A stretch of 64,000 nucleotides of DNA from Streptomyces fulvorobeus. Lineage in GTDB: Bacteria; Actinomycetota; Actinomycetes; Streptomycetales; Streptomycetaceae. The notes under the pieces are model-generated. The model saw only the letters and a list, made by a program, of their open reading frames with translations, had not been told where the DNA came from and searched no databases. The translations under genes and the position numbers were made by a program. Below, piece by piece: positions 1 through 9,755 of this stretch; position 1 is the stretch's first letter; each line of letters opens with the position of its first letter. The DNA lies in the NCBI RefSeq assembly GCF_013167895.1, contig NZ_BLWC01000001.1, positions 4,588,001-4,652,000 of the forward strand, in the 5' to 3' direction.

Positions 1-975
1 GGCAGCGAGCGGCCGTTCGTGATGCCGTCCGAGTGCCCCGAGTGCGGGACGGCGCTGCGCCCCATGAAGGAGGGCGACATCGACGTCCGCTGCCCCAACG
101 CCCGTTCCTGCCCGGCTCAGTTGCGCGAGCGGGTGGCGTATCTCGCGGGCCGCAAGTGCCTGGACATCGACCACTTCGGCTATGTGGCGGCCGCCGCCCT
201 GACCAAGCCGCTGGAGCCTTCCGAGCCGCCCCTGCGGGACGAGGGGGACCTGTTCGGACTGACGGTCGAGCAGCTGCTGCCGATCCGGGCCTATGTGCTG
301 GACCAGGACAGCGGGCTGCCCAAGCGCGACCCGAAGACCGGCGAGGAGAAGATCGCGACGGTCTTCGCCAACCAGCAGGGCGAGCCGAAGAAGAACGCCC
401 TGGGGATGCTGGAGGGGATCGCCGCGGCCAAGGCGGCGCCGCTGGCCCGCATCCTCACCGGGCTCTCGATCCGGCACGTGGGCCCGGTCGCGGCGCAGGA
501 GCTGGCCCGCCAGTTCCGTTCCATCGACCGGATCGACGAGGCGTCCGAGGAGGAGCTGGCCGCCGCGGACGGGGTGGGTCCCATCATCGCCGCCTCGGTC
601 AAAGAATGGTTCGCACAGGACTGGCACCGCGAGATCCTGCGCAAGTGGCGGGAGTCCGGGGTCCGGATGGAGGACGTGGGCGCGGGGGAGGACGAGGGTC
701 CCCGGCCGCTGGAGGGCCTCACCGTCGTCGTCACCGGCACGCTGGCCACCCACACCAGGGACGGCGCGAAAGAGGCGCTCCAGAGCCGCGGAGCGAAGGT
801 CACCGGGTCCGTCTCGAAGAAGACCTCCTTCGTGGTGGTGGGCGAGAACCCGGGGTCGAAGTACGACAAGGCGATGCAGCTGAAGGTGCCCGTGCTCGAC
901 GAGGACGGTTTCGCCGTCCTGCTCGGAGAAGGGCCCGAGGCGGCGCGGGAGGCGGCGGTCCCGGCCGCGGAATGA
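1..975 (+). CDS. ligA: NAD-dependent DNA ligase, C-terminal part (5' end outside window)
   Basis: The reading frame is open from base 1, so the gene begins upstream of the window. About 324 residues remain. They start just before the four-cysteine zinc finger (CPEC ... CPNARSC), followed by the helix-hairpin-helix region (GLSIRHVGPVAAQELA; ADGVGPIIAASV) and a C-terminal BRCT domain (LEGLTVVVTGTL ... VVVGENPGSKYDKA). LigA seals nicks in DNA during replication and repair using NAD+. The adenylation domain with the catalytic lysine lies upstream and cannot be checked. Domain order is that of a complete bacterial LigA tail, ending in a normal TGA. Confidence 0.96.
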   Translation, partial: GSERPFVMPSECPECGTALRPMKEGDIDVRCPNARSCPAQLRERVAYLAGRKCLDIDHFGYVAAAALTKPLEPSEPPLRDEGDLFGLTVEQLLPIRAYVLDQDSGLPKRDPKTGEEKIATVFANQQGEPKKNALGMLEGIAAAKAAPLARILTGLSIRHVGPVAAQELARQFRSIDRIDEASEEELAAADGVGPIIAASVKEWFAQDWHREILRKWRESGVRMEDVGAGEDEGPRPLEGLTVVVTGTLATHTRDGAKEALQSRGAKVTGSVSKKTSFVVVGENPGSKYDKAMQLKVPVLDEDGFAVLLGEGPEAAREAAVPAAE

Positions 976-1354
976 CCGGACGGGGCCGGACAGGGCCGGA
1001 CGGGGGGCCGGACCGGACCGGACCGCAGGCGGATCGATATGCCATCGACACCCCATCGACACCCCGTCAGGGAGTGGCCCCGGAGGGAGAGGGGAAGAAA
1101 GCGGGCAGGAGGACGCGAGTGGTCCGGCCCGTCGGCCGATCTCACCCGTTCGGCGCACGGCGCAGGCTGACGGGTCGCCGGTCCGCATTCGGGCTGGAGC
1201 TGTCGAGCGCTGCCCCTGGAGCCCCTGCGCGGCCTACTGTTGAAGGTGCACCCGCCGTGCACGGCCGCGTGGCGGGGAAGGGCCGTAGCGGCTGACAGCG
1301 CCGGCCATGGTGTGACATCCGCACGTCCGCACTGCCGGCTGTGAGAGGGACGGA
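976..1354. other. Intergenic gap ligA / rmdB-like gene
   Basis: This 379-bp gap has no convincing gene on either strand. Its first 50 bases are a low-complexity run of repeated CCGGAC/GGCCGGAC units. Around 1040-1070 the motif CATCGACACCCC occurs twice in tandem. No U-tailed terminator is visible. The promoter of the downstream gene must lie in the 3' half, but no clear -35/-10 pair was found. A GAGAGGGACGG ribosome-binding site immediately precedes the ATG at 1355. Confidence 0.5.
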
Positions 1355-3525
1355 ATGAAACCGACCGAGAGCGCCGCACCGGAGTCGCGGCTGCGAGGTT
1401 TCGCCGGCCTCCCGCCCCGGGTGGAGGCCGTCGTCGTGGCGGTCGCGACGATTCAGCTGACGACCGGGCTGTACCGGACGGTGCACGAGGGTCACGCGCT
1501 CTTCCCGGACGGCACGGCGGGCTGGTCGCTCACCCTGCTCACCGGAATCATCGTCGGTCACCTGGTCGCCCTCGGACGTGACCGCTGGTGGGGCGGCACC
1601 GGCTCCGGGGCCGCCCTCACGCTGGCCGTGCTGCTCGTCTACGGCTGGGTGCCCGCCGGTCTGGTCAGCCTGGTCGTCGTGGTGCTCGTCGGGACGGCCC
1701 GCCGCCACCGCTGGCGGCAGGGGATGCTCCACGGCGCCGTCGACATACTCGGCATCGGCGCCGCCGCGCTCGTCCTCGCCGCCTTCGGTGAGGTGCCGAC
1801 CGTCGAACGGCCCTGGCGGCCACTCGACTGGGGCATCGACGCCCTGCCGGAGGTGCTGCTCGCCGCCTCCACCTATCTGCTCGTCACCAGGGTCCTGCTG
1901 TGGTACGCCCGGGCACCGCAGGGCGGCGGGCTCCCGACGATCGCCCGTACGGCGCTGCTGCGCCAAGGGCTTGTGGCGGTCGCCCTGCTCGGGATCGCCC
2001 CCCTGATCTGCGTCGTCGCGGTGGCCATGCCCGTCCTGCTGCCGCTCTTCGCGGTTCCTCTGATCGCCCTGGACTCCACGCTCTGGATCGCCCGGGCCCG
2101 GGCCGAGGAGCAGCTGCGGGACCCGCTGACCGGGCTGCCCAACCGCCAGTGGCTCCTGGAAAGGACCTGGGCGGCGCTGGAGGAGGCCGAGAACCTCGGC
2201 TCCCGGTCGGCCCTCGTCCTGATCGACCTCGACCGGTTCCGTGCCGTGAACGACACCCTCGGCCATCTGGCCGGGGACCGGCTCCTGCTGCAGATAGCGG
2301 ACCGGCTGCGCCTGGCCCTGCCCCGCGGCGCGGAGGTCGCGCGGCTGGGCGGCGACGAGTTCGCCGTACTGCTGCCGGGCGCGGACTCCGCGACGAGTGC
2401 CCAGCGGGTCGCCCGCCACCTGGTCGCCGAGCTGTCGTCGCCCCTCGACCTCGACGGCCTCACCCTGGTGCTGGAGGCCAGCGCGGGGGTCGCCGTCTAC
2501 CCCGATCACGCGCTGGACGCCGAAGGGCTCCTCAGACGCGCGGACGTGGCGATGTACCAGGCCAAACGGGACCGTACGGGCGTCGAGGTGTACGAGTCGA
2601 AGCGGGACAGCAACACCCCGGACCGGCTCGGGCTGCTGGGCGACCTGCGCCGCGCCCTGGACGCGGGCGAGGTGGAGCTGCACTACCAGCCGAAGGTCCG
2701 CTTCGACGGCCAGGTGGCCGGGCTCGAGGCACTGGTCCGCTGGGTGCACCCCGAACGCGGGCGGGTCCCCCCGGACGAGTTCATCGCGATCGCCGAGTCC
2801 TCCGGTCTGATGCCGCACCTCACCGAGTACGTCCTGGAGACGGCGCTCGCCCAGGTCGCCCGCTGGCGGGCCCAGGGGCTGTTCGTCCCGGTCGCGGTCA
2901 ACGTGTCGCCGCGCGACGTCCACACCCCCGGTTTCGCGGGCAGCGTCGCCGCCCGGCTCGCCCGGCACGGCGTCCCGGCCCGCGCCCTCCAGCTGGAGAT
3001 AACGGAGCACGTGCTCCTGGAGGACCCGCAGCGCGCCGCTGACACCCTGGCGGGGCTGACGGGGCACGGCGTGAAGATGTCCCTGGACGACTTCGGGACG
3101 GGCTACTCCTCACTGGTCCACCTGCGGAAGCTCCCGGTGAGCGAGCTCAAGATCGACCGTTCGTTCGTCGCCAGGCTCGCCATCGACAACGAGGACGCCG
3201 AGATCGTCCGCTGCACCATCGACCTGGCCCACTCGCTCGGCCTGCTGGTCGTCGCGGAGGGTGTCGAGGACGACGAGACCTGGGAGCGGCTGCGGGACCT
3301 GCACTGCGACGCGGTGCAGGGCTGGCTGGTGGCGCCCGCGATGCCCCGCAGGAGACGACGGCCTGGCTGCGGGCGCGCGGCGAGCACGGCTGGCGGCGGC
3401 CGGCCGAGCTGGCGGCGGCGGCCAGGGCGGCGGCGGCCGTCGCGGCGGCGGGGGCCGCGAGCGGGGTACCCGAGCTGGAGCACCGGCCCACCGGGCGTAC
3501 GGTGTCGGGCCCGGCGACGGCCTGA
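1355..3525 (+). CDS. rmdB: Membrane GGDEF-EAL c-di-GMP turnover protein, RmdB-like; frameshifted near its C-terminus
   Basis: The N-terminal ~240 residues hold several hydrophobic segments. A GGDEF domain follows (LGGDEF near residue 332), then an EAL domain with EAL (LEALVRW, ~459), DDFGTG (~578) and the distal VAEGVED, so both active sites look intact. Such proteins make and/or hydrolyse cyclic di-GMP, which controls development in Streptomyces. Position between ligA and gatCAB matches my memory of rmdB (SCO5495), a phosphodiesterase. After PAMP at residue ~663 the frame turns into an Arg/Pro/Gly-rich tail running to 3634. Adding one C to the CCCC run at 3344-3347 instead gives PPQETTAWLRARGEHGW... 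and a stop at 3523-3525. The gene is therefore read as 1355-3525 with one missing base. RBS GAGAGGGACGG supports the start. Confidence 0.85.
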
Positions 3526-3644
3526 GCCGCCGGGCGGGCCAACGCCGGGTGGCCGGGCGGGGTCTCCCACGGGTGGCGGTGGCCCGCGCGGCCGACCCCA
3601 TAGGATTGGGCCGAAACCACACACCGAACCCTGAGGATCGCCGC

Positions 3645-3941
3645 ATGCCTGGCATCACGCGCGAGGAGGTCGCCCACCTCGCCCGGCTGGCGCGTCTGGA
3701 GCTGAAGGGCGAAGAGCTCGTTCACTTCGCCGGTCAGCTCGACGACATCATCGGCGCGGTCGCCCGCGTCTCCGAGGTCGCCGACCAAGACGTACCGCCG
3801 ACCTCCCACCCGCTGCCGCTGACCAACGTCATGCGCGCGGACGAGGTCCGTCCGTCGCTCACCCCCGCGCAGGCGCTCTCCGGCGCCCCGGCCCAGGAGC
3901 AGCAGCGTTTCAAGGTGCCGCAGATCCTGGGGGAGGACTAA
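3645..3941 (+). CDS. gatC: Asp-tRNA(Asn)/Glu-tRNA(Gln) amidotransferase subunit C
   Basis: A 98-residue protein beginning MPGITREEVAHLARLARLEL, the standard GatC N-terminus. GatC is the small clamp subunit that holds GatA and GatB together in the heterotrimer converting misacylated Glu-tRNA(Gln) (and Asp-tRNA(Asn)) to the amidated form. Its stop is five bases before the gatA start, so the two are translated from one transcript. The ATG at 3645 was chosen because the conserved family N-terminus begins there; upstream in-frame sequence has no family similarity. Confidence 0.95.
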   Translation: MPGITREEVAHLARLARLELKGEELVHFAGQLDDIIGAVARVSEVADQDVPPTSHPLPLTNVMRADEVRPSLTPAQALSGAPAQEQQRFKVPQILGED

Positions 3942-3946
3942 AAGCC

Positions 3947-5449
3947 ATGACGGACATCAGCACCATCATCAAGCTGACCGCCGCCGAGACCGCCGCGAAG
4001 ATCGCTTCCGGTGAGCTCACGGCCGTCGAGGTAACCGAGGCCCACCTGGCCCGGATCGACGCGGTCGACGAGAAGGTCCACGCCTTCCTGTACGTCGACC
4101 GCGAGGGCGCCCTCGCGGTGGCCCGCGCCGTCGACGCGAAGAGGGACGCGGGCGAGAGGCTCGGCCCGCTGGCCGGCGTCCCGCTCGCGCTGAAGGACAT
4201 CTTCACCACCAAGGACATGCCGACCACCGTCGGCTCGAAGATCCTCGAGGGCTGGGTCCCGCCGTACGACGCGACCCTCACGCAGAAGCTCAGGGCAGCC
4301 GACGTCGTCATCCTCGGCAAGACCAACATGGACGAGTTCGCCATGGGGTCCTCCACCGAGAACAGCGCATACGGCCCGACCGGCAACCCGTGGGACCTCA
4401 CCCGCATCCCGGGCGGCTCGGGCGGCGGCTCATCGGCCGCGCTCGCCTCCTACGAGGCCCCGCTCGCCATCGGTACGGACACCGGCGGTTCCATCCGCCA
4501 GCCCGCGTCCATGACCGGCACCGTCGGCGTCAAGCCCACCTACGGCGGCGTCTCCCGGTACGGCATGGTGGCGTTCTCCAGCTCCCTCGACCAGGGCGGC
4601 CCCTGCGCCCGTACGGTCCTGGACGCGGCCCTGCTCCACGAGGTCATCGCCGGCCACGACCCGATGGACTCGACGTCCATCGACGCCCCGGTCCCGCCGG
4701 TGGTCGAGGCCGCCCGCAACGGCTCCGTCGAGGGCATGCGCGTCGGCGTCGTCAAGCAGTTCGCGGGCGAGGGCTACCAGGCCGGTGTCGTCCAGCGCTT
4801 CAACGAGTCGGTCGAGCTGCTGAAGTCGCTCGGCGCCACGATCGTCGAGCTGGACTGCCCCTCCTTCGACCTGGCCCTCTCGGCGTACTACCTGATCGCG
4901 CCGTCCGAGTGCTCGTCGAACCTGGCCCGCTTCGACGCCATGCGCTACGGCCTGCGGGTCGGCGACGACGGCACGAAGTCCGCCGAGGAGGTCACCGCGC
5001 TCACCCGCGAGGCCGGCTTCGGTGACGAGGTCAAGCGCCGCGTCATCCTCGGTACGTACGCGCTGAGTTCCGGCTACTACGACGCGTACTACGGTTCGGC
5101 GCAGAAGGTCCGCACCCTGATCACCCGGGACTTCGAGAAGGCGTTCGAGCAGGTCGACGTCATCGTCTCGCCGACGACGCCCACCACCGCCTTCCCGATC
5201 GGCGAGCGCGCCGACGACCCGATGGCGATGTACCTCGCGGACCTGTGCACCATCCCGACCAACCTCGCGGGCAACTCCGCCATGTCGCTGCCCTGCGGCC
5301 TGGCACCGGAGGACGGCCTGCCGGTCGGACTGCAGATCATCGCCCCCGCCATGAAGGACGACCGGCTGTACAAGGTCGGAGCTGCCGTGGAGGCGGCCTT
5401 CGTGGAAAAGTGGGGGCACCCGCTGCTTGAGGAGGCACCGTCACTATGA
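3947..5449 (+). CDS. gatA: Asp-tRNA(Asn)/Glu-tRNA(Gln) amidotransferase subunit A
   Basis: A 500-residue amidase-signature protein that releases ammonia from glutamine and channels it to GatB. The Lys-cisSer-Ser triad is visible: the lysine in GVPLALKDIF (~residue 84), the bridging serine in GGSGGGSSAALAS (~160), and the nucleophile in TDTGGSIRQPAS (~185). Length is typical. It follows gatC by five bases. Its TGA overlaps the ATG of the next small ORF (ATGA at 5446-5449), so coupled translation through the operon is likely. Confidence 0.96.
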   Translation: MTDISTIIKLTAAETAAKIASGELTAVEVTEAHLARIDAVDEKVHAFLYVDREGALAVARAVDAKRDAGERLGPLAGVPLALKDIFTTKDMPTTVGSKILEGWVPPYDATLTQKLRAADVVILGKTNMDEFAMGSSTENSAYGPTGNPWDLTRIPGGSGGGSSAALASYEAPLAIGTDTGGSIRQPASMTGTVGVKPTYGGVSRYGMVAFSSSLDQGGPCARTVLDAALLHEVIAGHDPMDSTSIDAPVPPVVEAARNGSVEGMRVGVVKQFAGEGYQAGVVQRFNESVELLKSLGATIVELDCPSFDLALSAYYLIAPSECSSNLARFDAMRYGLRVGDDGTKSAEEVTALTREAGFGDEVKRRVILGTYALSSGYYDAYYGSAQKVRTLITRDFEKAFEQVDVIVSPTTPTTAFPIGERADDPMAMYLADLCTIPTNLAGNSAMSLPCGLAPEDGLPVGLQIIAPAMKDDRLYKVGAAVEAAFVEKWGHPLLEEAPSL

Positions 5450-5688
5450 GCCCCATGCCCATCAAGGCCAAGGGATTCAAGAATTCAAAGGCCGCTACGT
5501 ACCTGTCGATCGGCTCCACCGCCTTCGGTGCGATCAGCGTCGTCAAGCAGGCCCGTATGGCCCGCAAGGACAACGACACGCTCCGTCTCGTCGACGCCGC
5601 TGTCTCCGCCGCCGCCATCGTCACGGGCCTCGCTCTGCTCTACCGCGAGCTGAAGAAGCTCGGCGACGACGACGTCCTGCTGGGCTGA
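5446..5688 (+). CDS. Small conserved hypothetical protein inside the gatCAB operon
   Basis: An 80-residue protein (MSPMPIKAKGFKNSKAATYL...) with a basic N-terminus and one hydrophobic helix near residues 50-67 (AAVSAAAIVTGLALLYREL), ending in an acidic tail. It overlaps gatA by four bases and stops 16 bases before gatB, so it is part of the operon. I do not recognise a named family. An 80-codon in-frame gene retained between two amidotransferase subunits suggests a real protein, possibly a small membrane-associated one. A role in tRNA amidation is only positional inference. Confidence 0.75.
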   Translation: MSPMPIKAKGFKNSKAATYLSIGSTAFGAISVVKQARMARKDNDTLRLVDAAVSAAAIVTGLALLYRELKKLGDDDVLLG

Positions 5689-5704
5689 GAGGGAAGTTCT
5701 CACC

Positions 5705-7213
5705 GTGACTGTCATTGACCTGGAGTCGTACGAGGACGCCCTCGCGACGTACGACCCCGTCATGGGCCTCGAAGTCCATGTCGAGCTCGGCACCAAGACC
5801 AAGATGTTCTGCGGCTGCTCCACGGAGCTCAAGCAGGACGCCAACTCGCAGACCTGCCCGGTCTGTCTCGGGCTGCCCGGCGCCCTGCCGGTCGTCAACG
5901 AGATCGGCGTCGAGTCCGCGATCAAGATCGGCCTCGCACTGAACTGCGAGATCGCCGAGTGGTGCCGCTTCGCCCGGAAGAACTACTTCTATCCGGACAT
6001 GCCGAAGAACTTCCAGACCTCCCAGTACGACGAGCCGATCGCCTTCGACGGTTATCTGGACGTCCAGCTGGAGGACGGCGAGATCTTCCGGGTGCAGATC
6101 GAGCGCGCCCACATGGAGGAGGACACCGGCAAGTCGACGCACGTCGGCGGTGCCACCGGCCGCATCCACGGCGCGTCGCACTCCCTGCTCGACTACAACC
6201 GTGCGGGCATCCCGCTCATCGAGATCGTCACCAAGCCGATCGAGGGCGCGGGCGCACGCGCTCCCGAGGTCGCCAAGGCGTACGTCGCCGAGCTCCGCGA
6301 GCTCATCAAGGCGCTGGGCGTCTCGGAAGCCCGGATGGAGATGGGGCAGATGCGCTGCGACGTCAACCTGTCGCTGCGCCCTCACGGCCGGGAGGCGTTC
6401 GGTACGCGCTCCGAGACGAAGAACGTGAACTCCCTGCGTTCCGTCGAGCGGGCGGCCCGCTTCGAGATCCAGCGCCACGCCGCGGTGCTGAACTCCGGTG
6501 GAACGATCGTGCAGGAGACCCGGCACTTCCACGAGGAGGACGGCTCCACCACGGCCGGCCGCATCAAGGACAACGCCGAGGACTACCGCTACTTCCCGGA
6601 GCCGGACCTGGTGCCCGTCGCCCCGGCCCGTGACTGGGTCGAGGAGCTCCGCCGGGGCCTCCCCGAGCTGCCGCGGCTGCGCCGCGCGCGGCTCAAGGAG
6701 GAGTGGGGCGTCTCCGAGCACGACATGCAGTCCATCCTCAACGCGGGCGCGGTCGATCTGATCGTCGCCACGGCGGAGGCGGGCGCTCCGGCGGACCAGG
6801 CCCGCAAGTGGTGGATGGGAGAGCTCGCCCGCAACGCCAACGAGACCGGCCGCGCCCTCGACGAGCTCGGGGTCACTCCCGGGCAGGTCGCCAGGGTCGC
6901 CGAGCTCGTCGCCAAGGGCGACCTCAACGACAAGCTGGCACGCCAGGTACTGGAGGGCGTCCTCGCGGGCGAGGGCGACCCGGACGCCGTCGTCGAGAAG
7001 CGCGGCCTGAAGGTCGTCTCGGACGAGGGCGCGCTGTCCACGGCCGTGGACGAGGCCATCGCCGCCAACGCGGCCATCGCGGACAAGATCCGCGGCGGCA
7101 AGGTGGCGGCTGCGGGCGCGCTCGTCGGCGCGGTCATGAAGGCGACCCGCGGCCAGGCGGACGCGGCCCGGGTGCGCGAGCTGATCCTGGAGAAGCTCGG
7201 CGTCGAAGGCTGA
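5705..7213 (+). CDS. gatB: Asp-tRNA(Asn)/Glu-tRNA(Gln) amidotransferase subunit B
   Basis: A 502-residue GatB with the signature GLEVHVELGTKTKMFC and the CxxC zinc region (CGCSTELKQD ... TCPVCLGLPG). The family segment EEDTGKSTHVGG and the EMGQMRCDVNLSLRP block are present, followed by the C-terminal helical GatB/YqeY domain (ARKWWMGELARNANETG). GatB binds the misacylated tRNA, activates the side chain with ATP and accepts ammonia from GatA. GTG start with GAGAGGGAAG upstream. It is the last gene of the gatC-gatA-ORF-gatB unit and is followed by a strong terminator hairpin. Confidence 0.96.
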   Translation: MTVIDLESYEDALATYDPVMGLEVHVELGTKTKMFCGCSTELKQDANSQTCPVCLGLPGALPVVNEIGVESAIKIGLALNCEIAEWCRFARKNYFYPDMPKNFQTSQYDEPIAFDGYLDVQLEDGEIFRVQIERAHMEEDTGKSTHVGGATGRIHGASHSLLDYNRAGIPLIEIVTKPIEGAGARAPEVAKAYVAELRELIKALGVSEARMEMGQMRCDVNLSLRPHGREAFGTRSETKNVNSLRSVERAARFEIQRHAAVLNSGGTIVQETRHFHEEDGSTTAGRIKDNAEDYRYFPEPDLVPVAPARDWVEELRRGLPELPRLRRARLKEEWGVSEHDMQSILNAGAVDLIVATAEAGAPADQARKWWMGELARNANETGRALDELGVTPGQVARVAELVAKGDLNDKLARQVLEGVLAGEGDPDAVVEKRGLKVVSDEGALSTAVDEAIAANAAIADKIRGGKVAAAGALVGAVMKATRGQADAARVRELILEKLGVEG

Positions 7214-7232
7214 CCTCCGGCGTACCGAGGTA

Positions 7233-7281
7233 CGTGAAGGGGCGGCGCACCCGGAATCCGGGCGCGCGCCGCCCCTTCACG
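7233..7281 (+). terminator. Terminator hairpin after gatB
   Basis: A 16-bp perfect stem, CGTGAAGGGGCGGCGC at 7233-7248 pairing with its complement at 7266-7281, encloses a 17-base loop. It lies 20 bases after the gatB stop. It lacks a long U-tract, as is usual for actinomycete terminators. Confidence 0.8.
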
Positions 7282-7415
7282 CGTGCCCGGGAGCGGTGCT
7301 CACCGGCCTTCCGGAGCGCCCTGCCGGACGTTCACCGCTGTGCCGTACCGCGGTCTTCCGGCCGCCACCTCGCCTGGCTAGCTTTCCGACGGTACGACCG
7401 ATTCGGGAGGCTCAC

Positions 7416-9524
7416 TTGACCACGGACATTTCACGGCGACGGCTCTTCGCCCTCGGAGGCGGCGCGCTCGGCGCAGCGGCAGCCGGATCGTTCCTGCCGC
7501 CCTCGCTCCAGGCCGCCATCGCCGCGCAGCCCGCCCGCCCGGCGGGGTCCGGCGGCCTCGACGAGATCAGGCACGTGGTGATCCTGATGCAGGAGAACCG
7601 CTCCTTCGACCACTACTTCGGGATGCTGCGCGGCGTACGCGGCTTCGGTGACCGCAACGCCGTCGAACTCCCCACGGGCAGGCCCGTCTTCGAGCAGCCG
7701 GGCCCGCTCGGCACGTCCGTGCTGCCCTTCCCGGTGCGCGGGGCGGCCGAGACGCAGAAGAAGGATCTCCAGTACATCGGCGCCCTCGACCACTCCTGGA
7801 GCGGCGGCGCCCGGGCCTGGGCCGGCGGCTGGATGAGCGGCTGGGTCACCACGAAGACGGCCGCCACGATGGCGTACTACGACCGCCGTGACATCCCGCT
7901 CCACTACGAGCTGGCCGACACCTTCACGGTCTGCGACGCCTACCACTCCTCGGTCCACACCTCCACCAGTCCCAACCGCAACCACCTGTGGAGCGGGAAG
8001 ACGGGCTTCGAGGCGAACGGCGAGCGGGCCGTGGGCAACGACGCGTACGACGAGGGCACGCACCCCGGGTACGACTGGACCACCTACCCGGAGCGGCTGG
8101 AGGCCGCGGGCCGCAGCTGGCAGACGTACACGGAGTGGGAAAACTTCACCGACAACCAGATCGAGTTCTTCGCCACCTTCAAGGCGATCGCCCGCAAGGC
8201 CCTCGCCAGGACCGGCGGTCACACCTTCATGGAGTCCTTCTACGCGGACGTCCGTGAGGCGGACGACGCGGGTGAGCGGGAGCGTCTGCTCGGGCTCCTG
8301 GAGGAGGGCGTCGCGACCCTGTCCGAAGCGGAGCGGAGCCTTTTCGAGCGCGGGCTGCGGCGGATGGAGACGGGCACGCTGGCCGACCGGTTCGCCGGGG
8401 ACGTGGCGGCGGGGACCCTGCCGGAGGTGTCCTACCTGGTGCCTTCGGCCGTGGACTCCGAGCATCCGAGCGTCTCGTCCCCGGTCCACAGCGCGACGAT
8501 CCTCTACAAGGTCCTCGACGCGCTCGGCCGCCACCCCGAGGTCTGGCGCCACACCGCGGTCTTCATCAACTACGACGAGAACGACGGCTTCTTCGACCAC
8601 GTCCCGCCGCCTGTCGCGCCGCCCGAGGTGGCCGGCGAACGCTGGGATGGCAAGCCGACCGGTCTCGGCGTGCGGGTGCCGATGCTGGTCGTCTCGCCGT
8701 GGACCATCGGCGGCTACGTCTGCTCCGAGGTCTTCGACCACACCTCCGTGATCCGCTTCCTGGAGCGGTGGACCGGGGTGAAGGAGCCCAACATCGGCGA
8801 CTGGCGGCGCACGGTCACCGGCGACCTCACCTCCGCCTTCGACTTCTCGCGCGGCGGGCGCCGCCCCGAGCTGGACCGGCCCGCCGCCATCCCGGTGTTC
8901 GGCGGACGCTGGCAGCCCAGGCCGCCGGCCGTCCAGCGGATGCCCGTGCAGGAGCCCGGCACGCGCCCGGCGAGGCCGCTGCCCTACCAGCCGGACGCGC
9001 AGGCGTGGGTCACGGACGGGGCGGTGCAGGTGGGCCTCAGCAACACAGGGCGCTCATCGGCGCACTTCACGCTCTATCCGTACGCCGGTGAGTTCCCCGC
9101 CCCGCAGCACCGCGACGTGAAGGGCACCGCGCAGTGGACGGTGCCCTTCCCCGGGGACGCCTACCGGTTCACGGTCACCGGACCGAACGGCTTCCGCCGC
9201 GAGTTCGCGGGCGGGGCGGGCGGTGACGCGGAGGTCGGCTCCCGGCTCGACGTCCATGAGCGGGACCTGTACGTCACGCTGCGCAACACGGGGCGGCGGA
9301 CGCTCACCTTCACCGTGCGGCCTCTCGGGTACGTCGACGAGGAGGACCTGCGCGGCTGGACCCGGCGCGTCACGGTGAAGCCCGGACGCAGCCGTACCGT
9401 CGTGCACTCGGCGGCCGACGCGCGCGGATGGTACGACCTCCTCGTCACGGTCGACGGGGACGCCGCTTTCCGGCGGCGGCTGATGGGCCACATCGAGAAC
9501 GGCAGGGCGAGCGTCTCGGGCTGA
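7416..9524 (+). CDS. Secreted phosphocholine-type phospholipase C (Tat substrate)
   Basis: Starting at TTG 7416, preceded by GGGAGG at 7405-7410, the 702-residue protein opens with a twin-arginine signal (SRRRLFALGGGALGA...). The phosphoesterase domain starts IRHVVILMQENRSFDHYFG, the classic family motif, and contains metal-site segments around SPNRNHLWSG, INYDENDGFFDH and EVFDHTSVIRFLERW. Two C-terminal beta domains of the bacterial PLC type follow (about residues 510-700). The enzyme hydrolyses phospholipids outside the cell, probably for phosphate or lipid scavenging. An in-frame ATG at 7296 would bury the Tat signal, so the later TTG is preferred. Confidence 0.9.
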   Translation: MTTDISRRRLFALGGGALGAAAAGSFLPPSLQAAIAAQPARPAGSGGLDEIRHVVILMQENRSFDHYFGMLRGVRGFGDRNAVELPTGRPVFEQPGPLGTSVLPFPVRGAAETQKKDLQYIGALDHSWSGGARAWAGGWMSGWVTTKTAATMAYYDRRDIPLHYELADTFTVCDAYHSSVHTSTSPNRNHLWSGKTGFEANGERAVGNDAYDEGTHPGYDWTTYPERLEAAGRSWQTYTEWENFTDNQIEFFATFKAIARKALARTGGHTFMESFYADVREADDAGERERLLGLLEEGVATLSEAERSLFERGLRRMETGTLADRFAGDVAAGTLPEVSYLVPSAVDSEHPSVSSPVHSATILYKVLDALGRHPEVWRHTAVFINYDENDGFFDHVPPPVAPPEVAGERWDGKPTGLGVRVPMLVVSPWTIGGYVCSEVFDHTSVIRFLERWTGVKEPNIGDWRRTVTGDLTSAFDFSRGGRRPELDRPAAIPVFGGRWQPRPPAVQRMPVQEPGTRPARPLPYQPDAQAWVTDGAVQVGLSNTGRSSAHFTLYPYAGEFPAPQHRDVKGTAQWTVPFPGDAYRFTVTGPNGFRREFAGGAGGDAEVGSRLDVHERDLYVTLRNTGRRTLTFTVRPLGYVDEEDLRGWTRRVTVKPGRSRTVVHSAADARGWYDLLVTVDGDAAFRRRLMGHIENGRASVSG

Positions 9525-9540
9525 GGCCGAGCGGTACAGG

Positions 9541-9567
9541 GGGCGGGCGCCGGCGGGGCGCCCGCCC
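9541..9567 (+). terminator. Terminator hairpin after phospholipase C
   Basis: GGGCGGGCGCC (9541-9551) pairs perfectly with GGCGCCCGCCC (9557-9567) around a five-base loop, 16 bases after the phospholipase stop. A strong GC stem without a U-tract. Confidence 0.7.
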
Positions 9568-9755
9568 TCCTCACGTCCCGGGTGGGGCGGGTGGGGCGCT
9601 CGGGGGGAGAACACGACCGCTGTGAGTATCGCCACGAAAGGGACAAAGGATCAGATCGAGCTGCCAGAGTGACAGCTCTCAGGTCATGAGGTCTTTGACG
9701 GGAATTCCGGGTCATATCCCGACAAGGATTCACGAGCCCCCAGGGAGCGCGTCCG

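Noticed and set aside
1142..3067. A 641-codon minus-strand frame opposite the rmdB-like gene
   Set aside because: Low-complexity Gly/Arg/Gln composition, no domain, fully explained by codon bias of the sense GGDEF-EAL gene.
3526..3634. Arg/Pro/Gly-rich C-terminal tail of the uncorrected rmdB-like frame
   Set aside because: One added C restores a normal ending at 3525, and the tail lacks any protein-like character.
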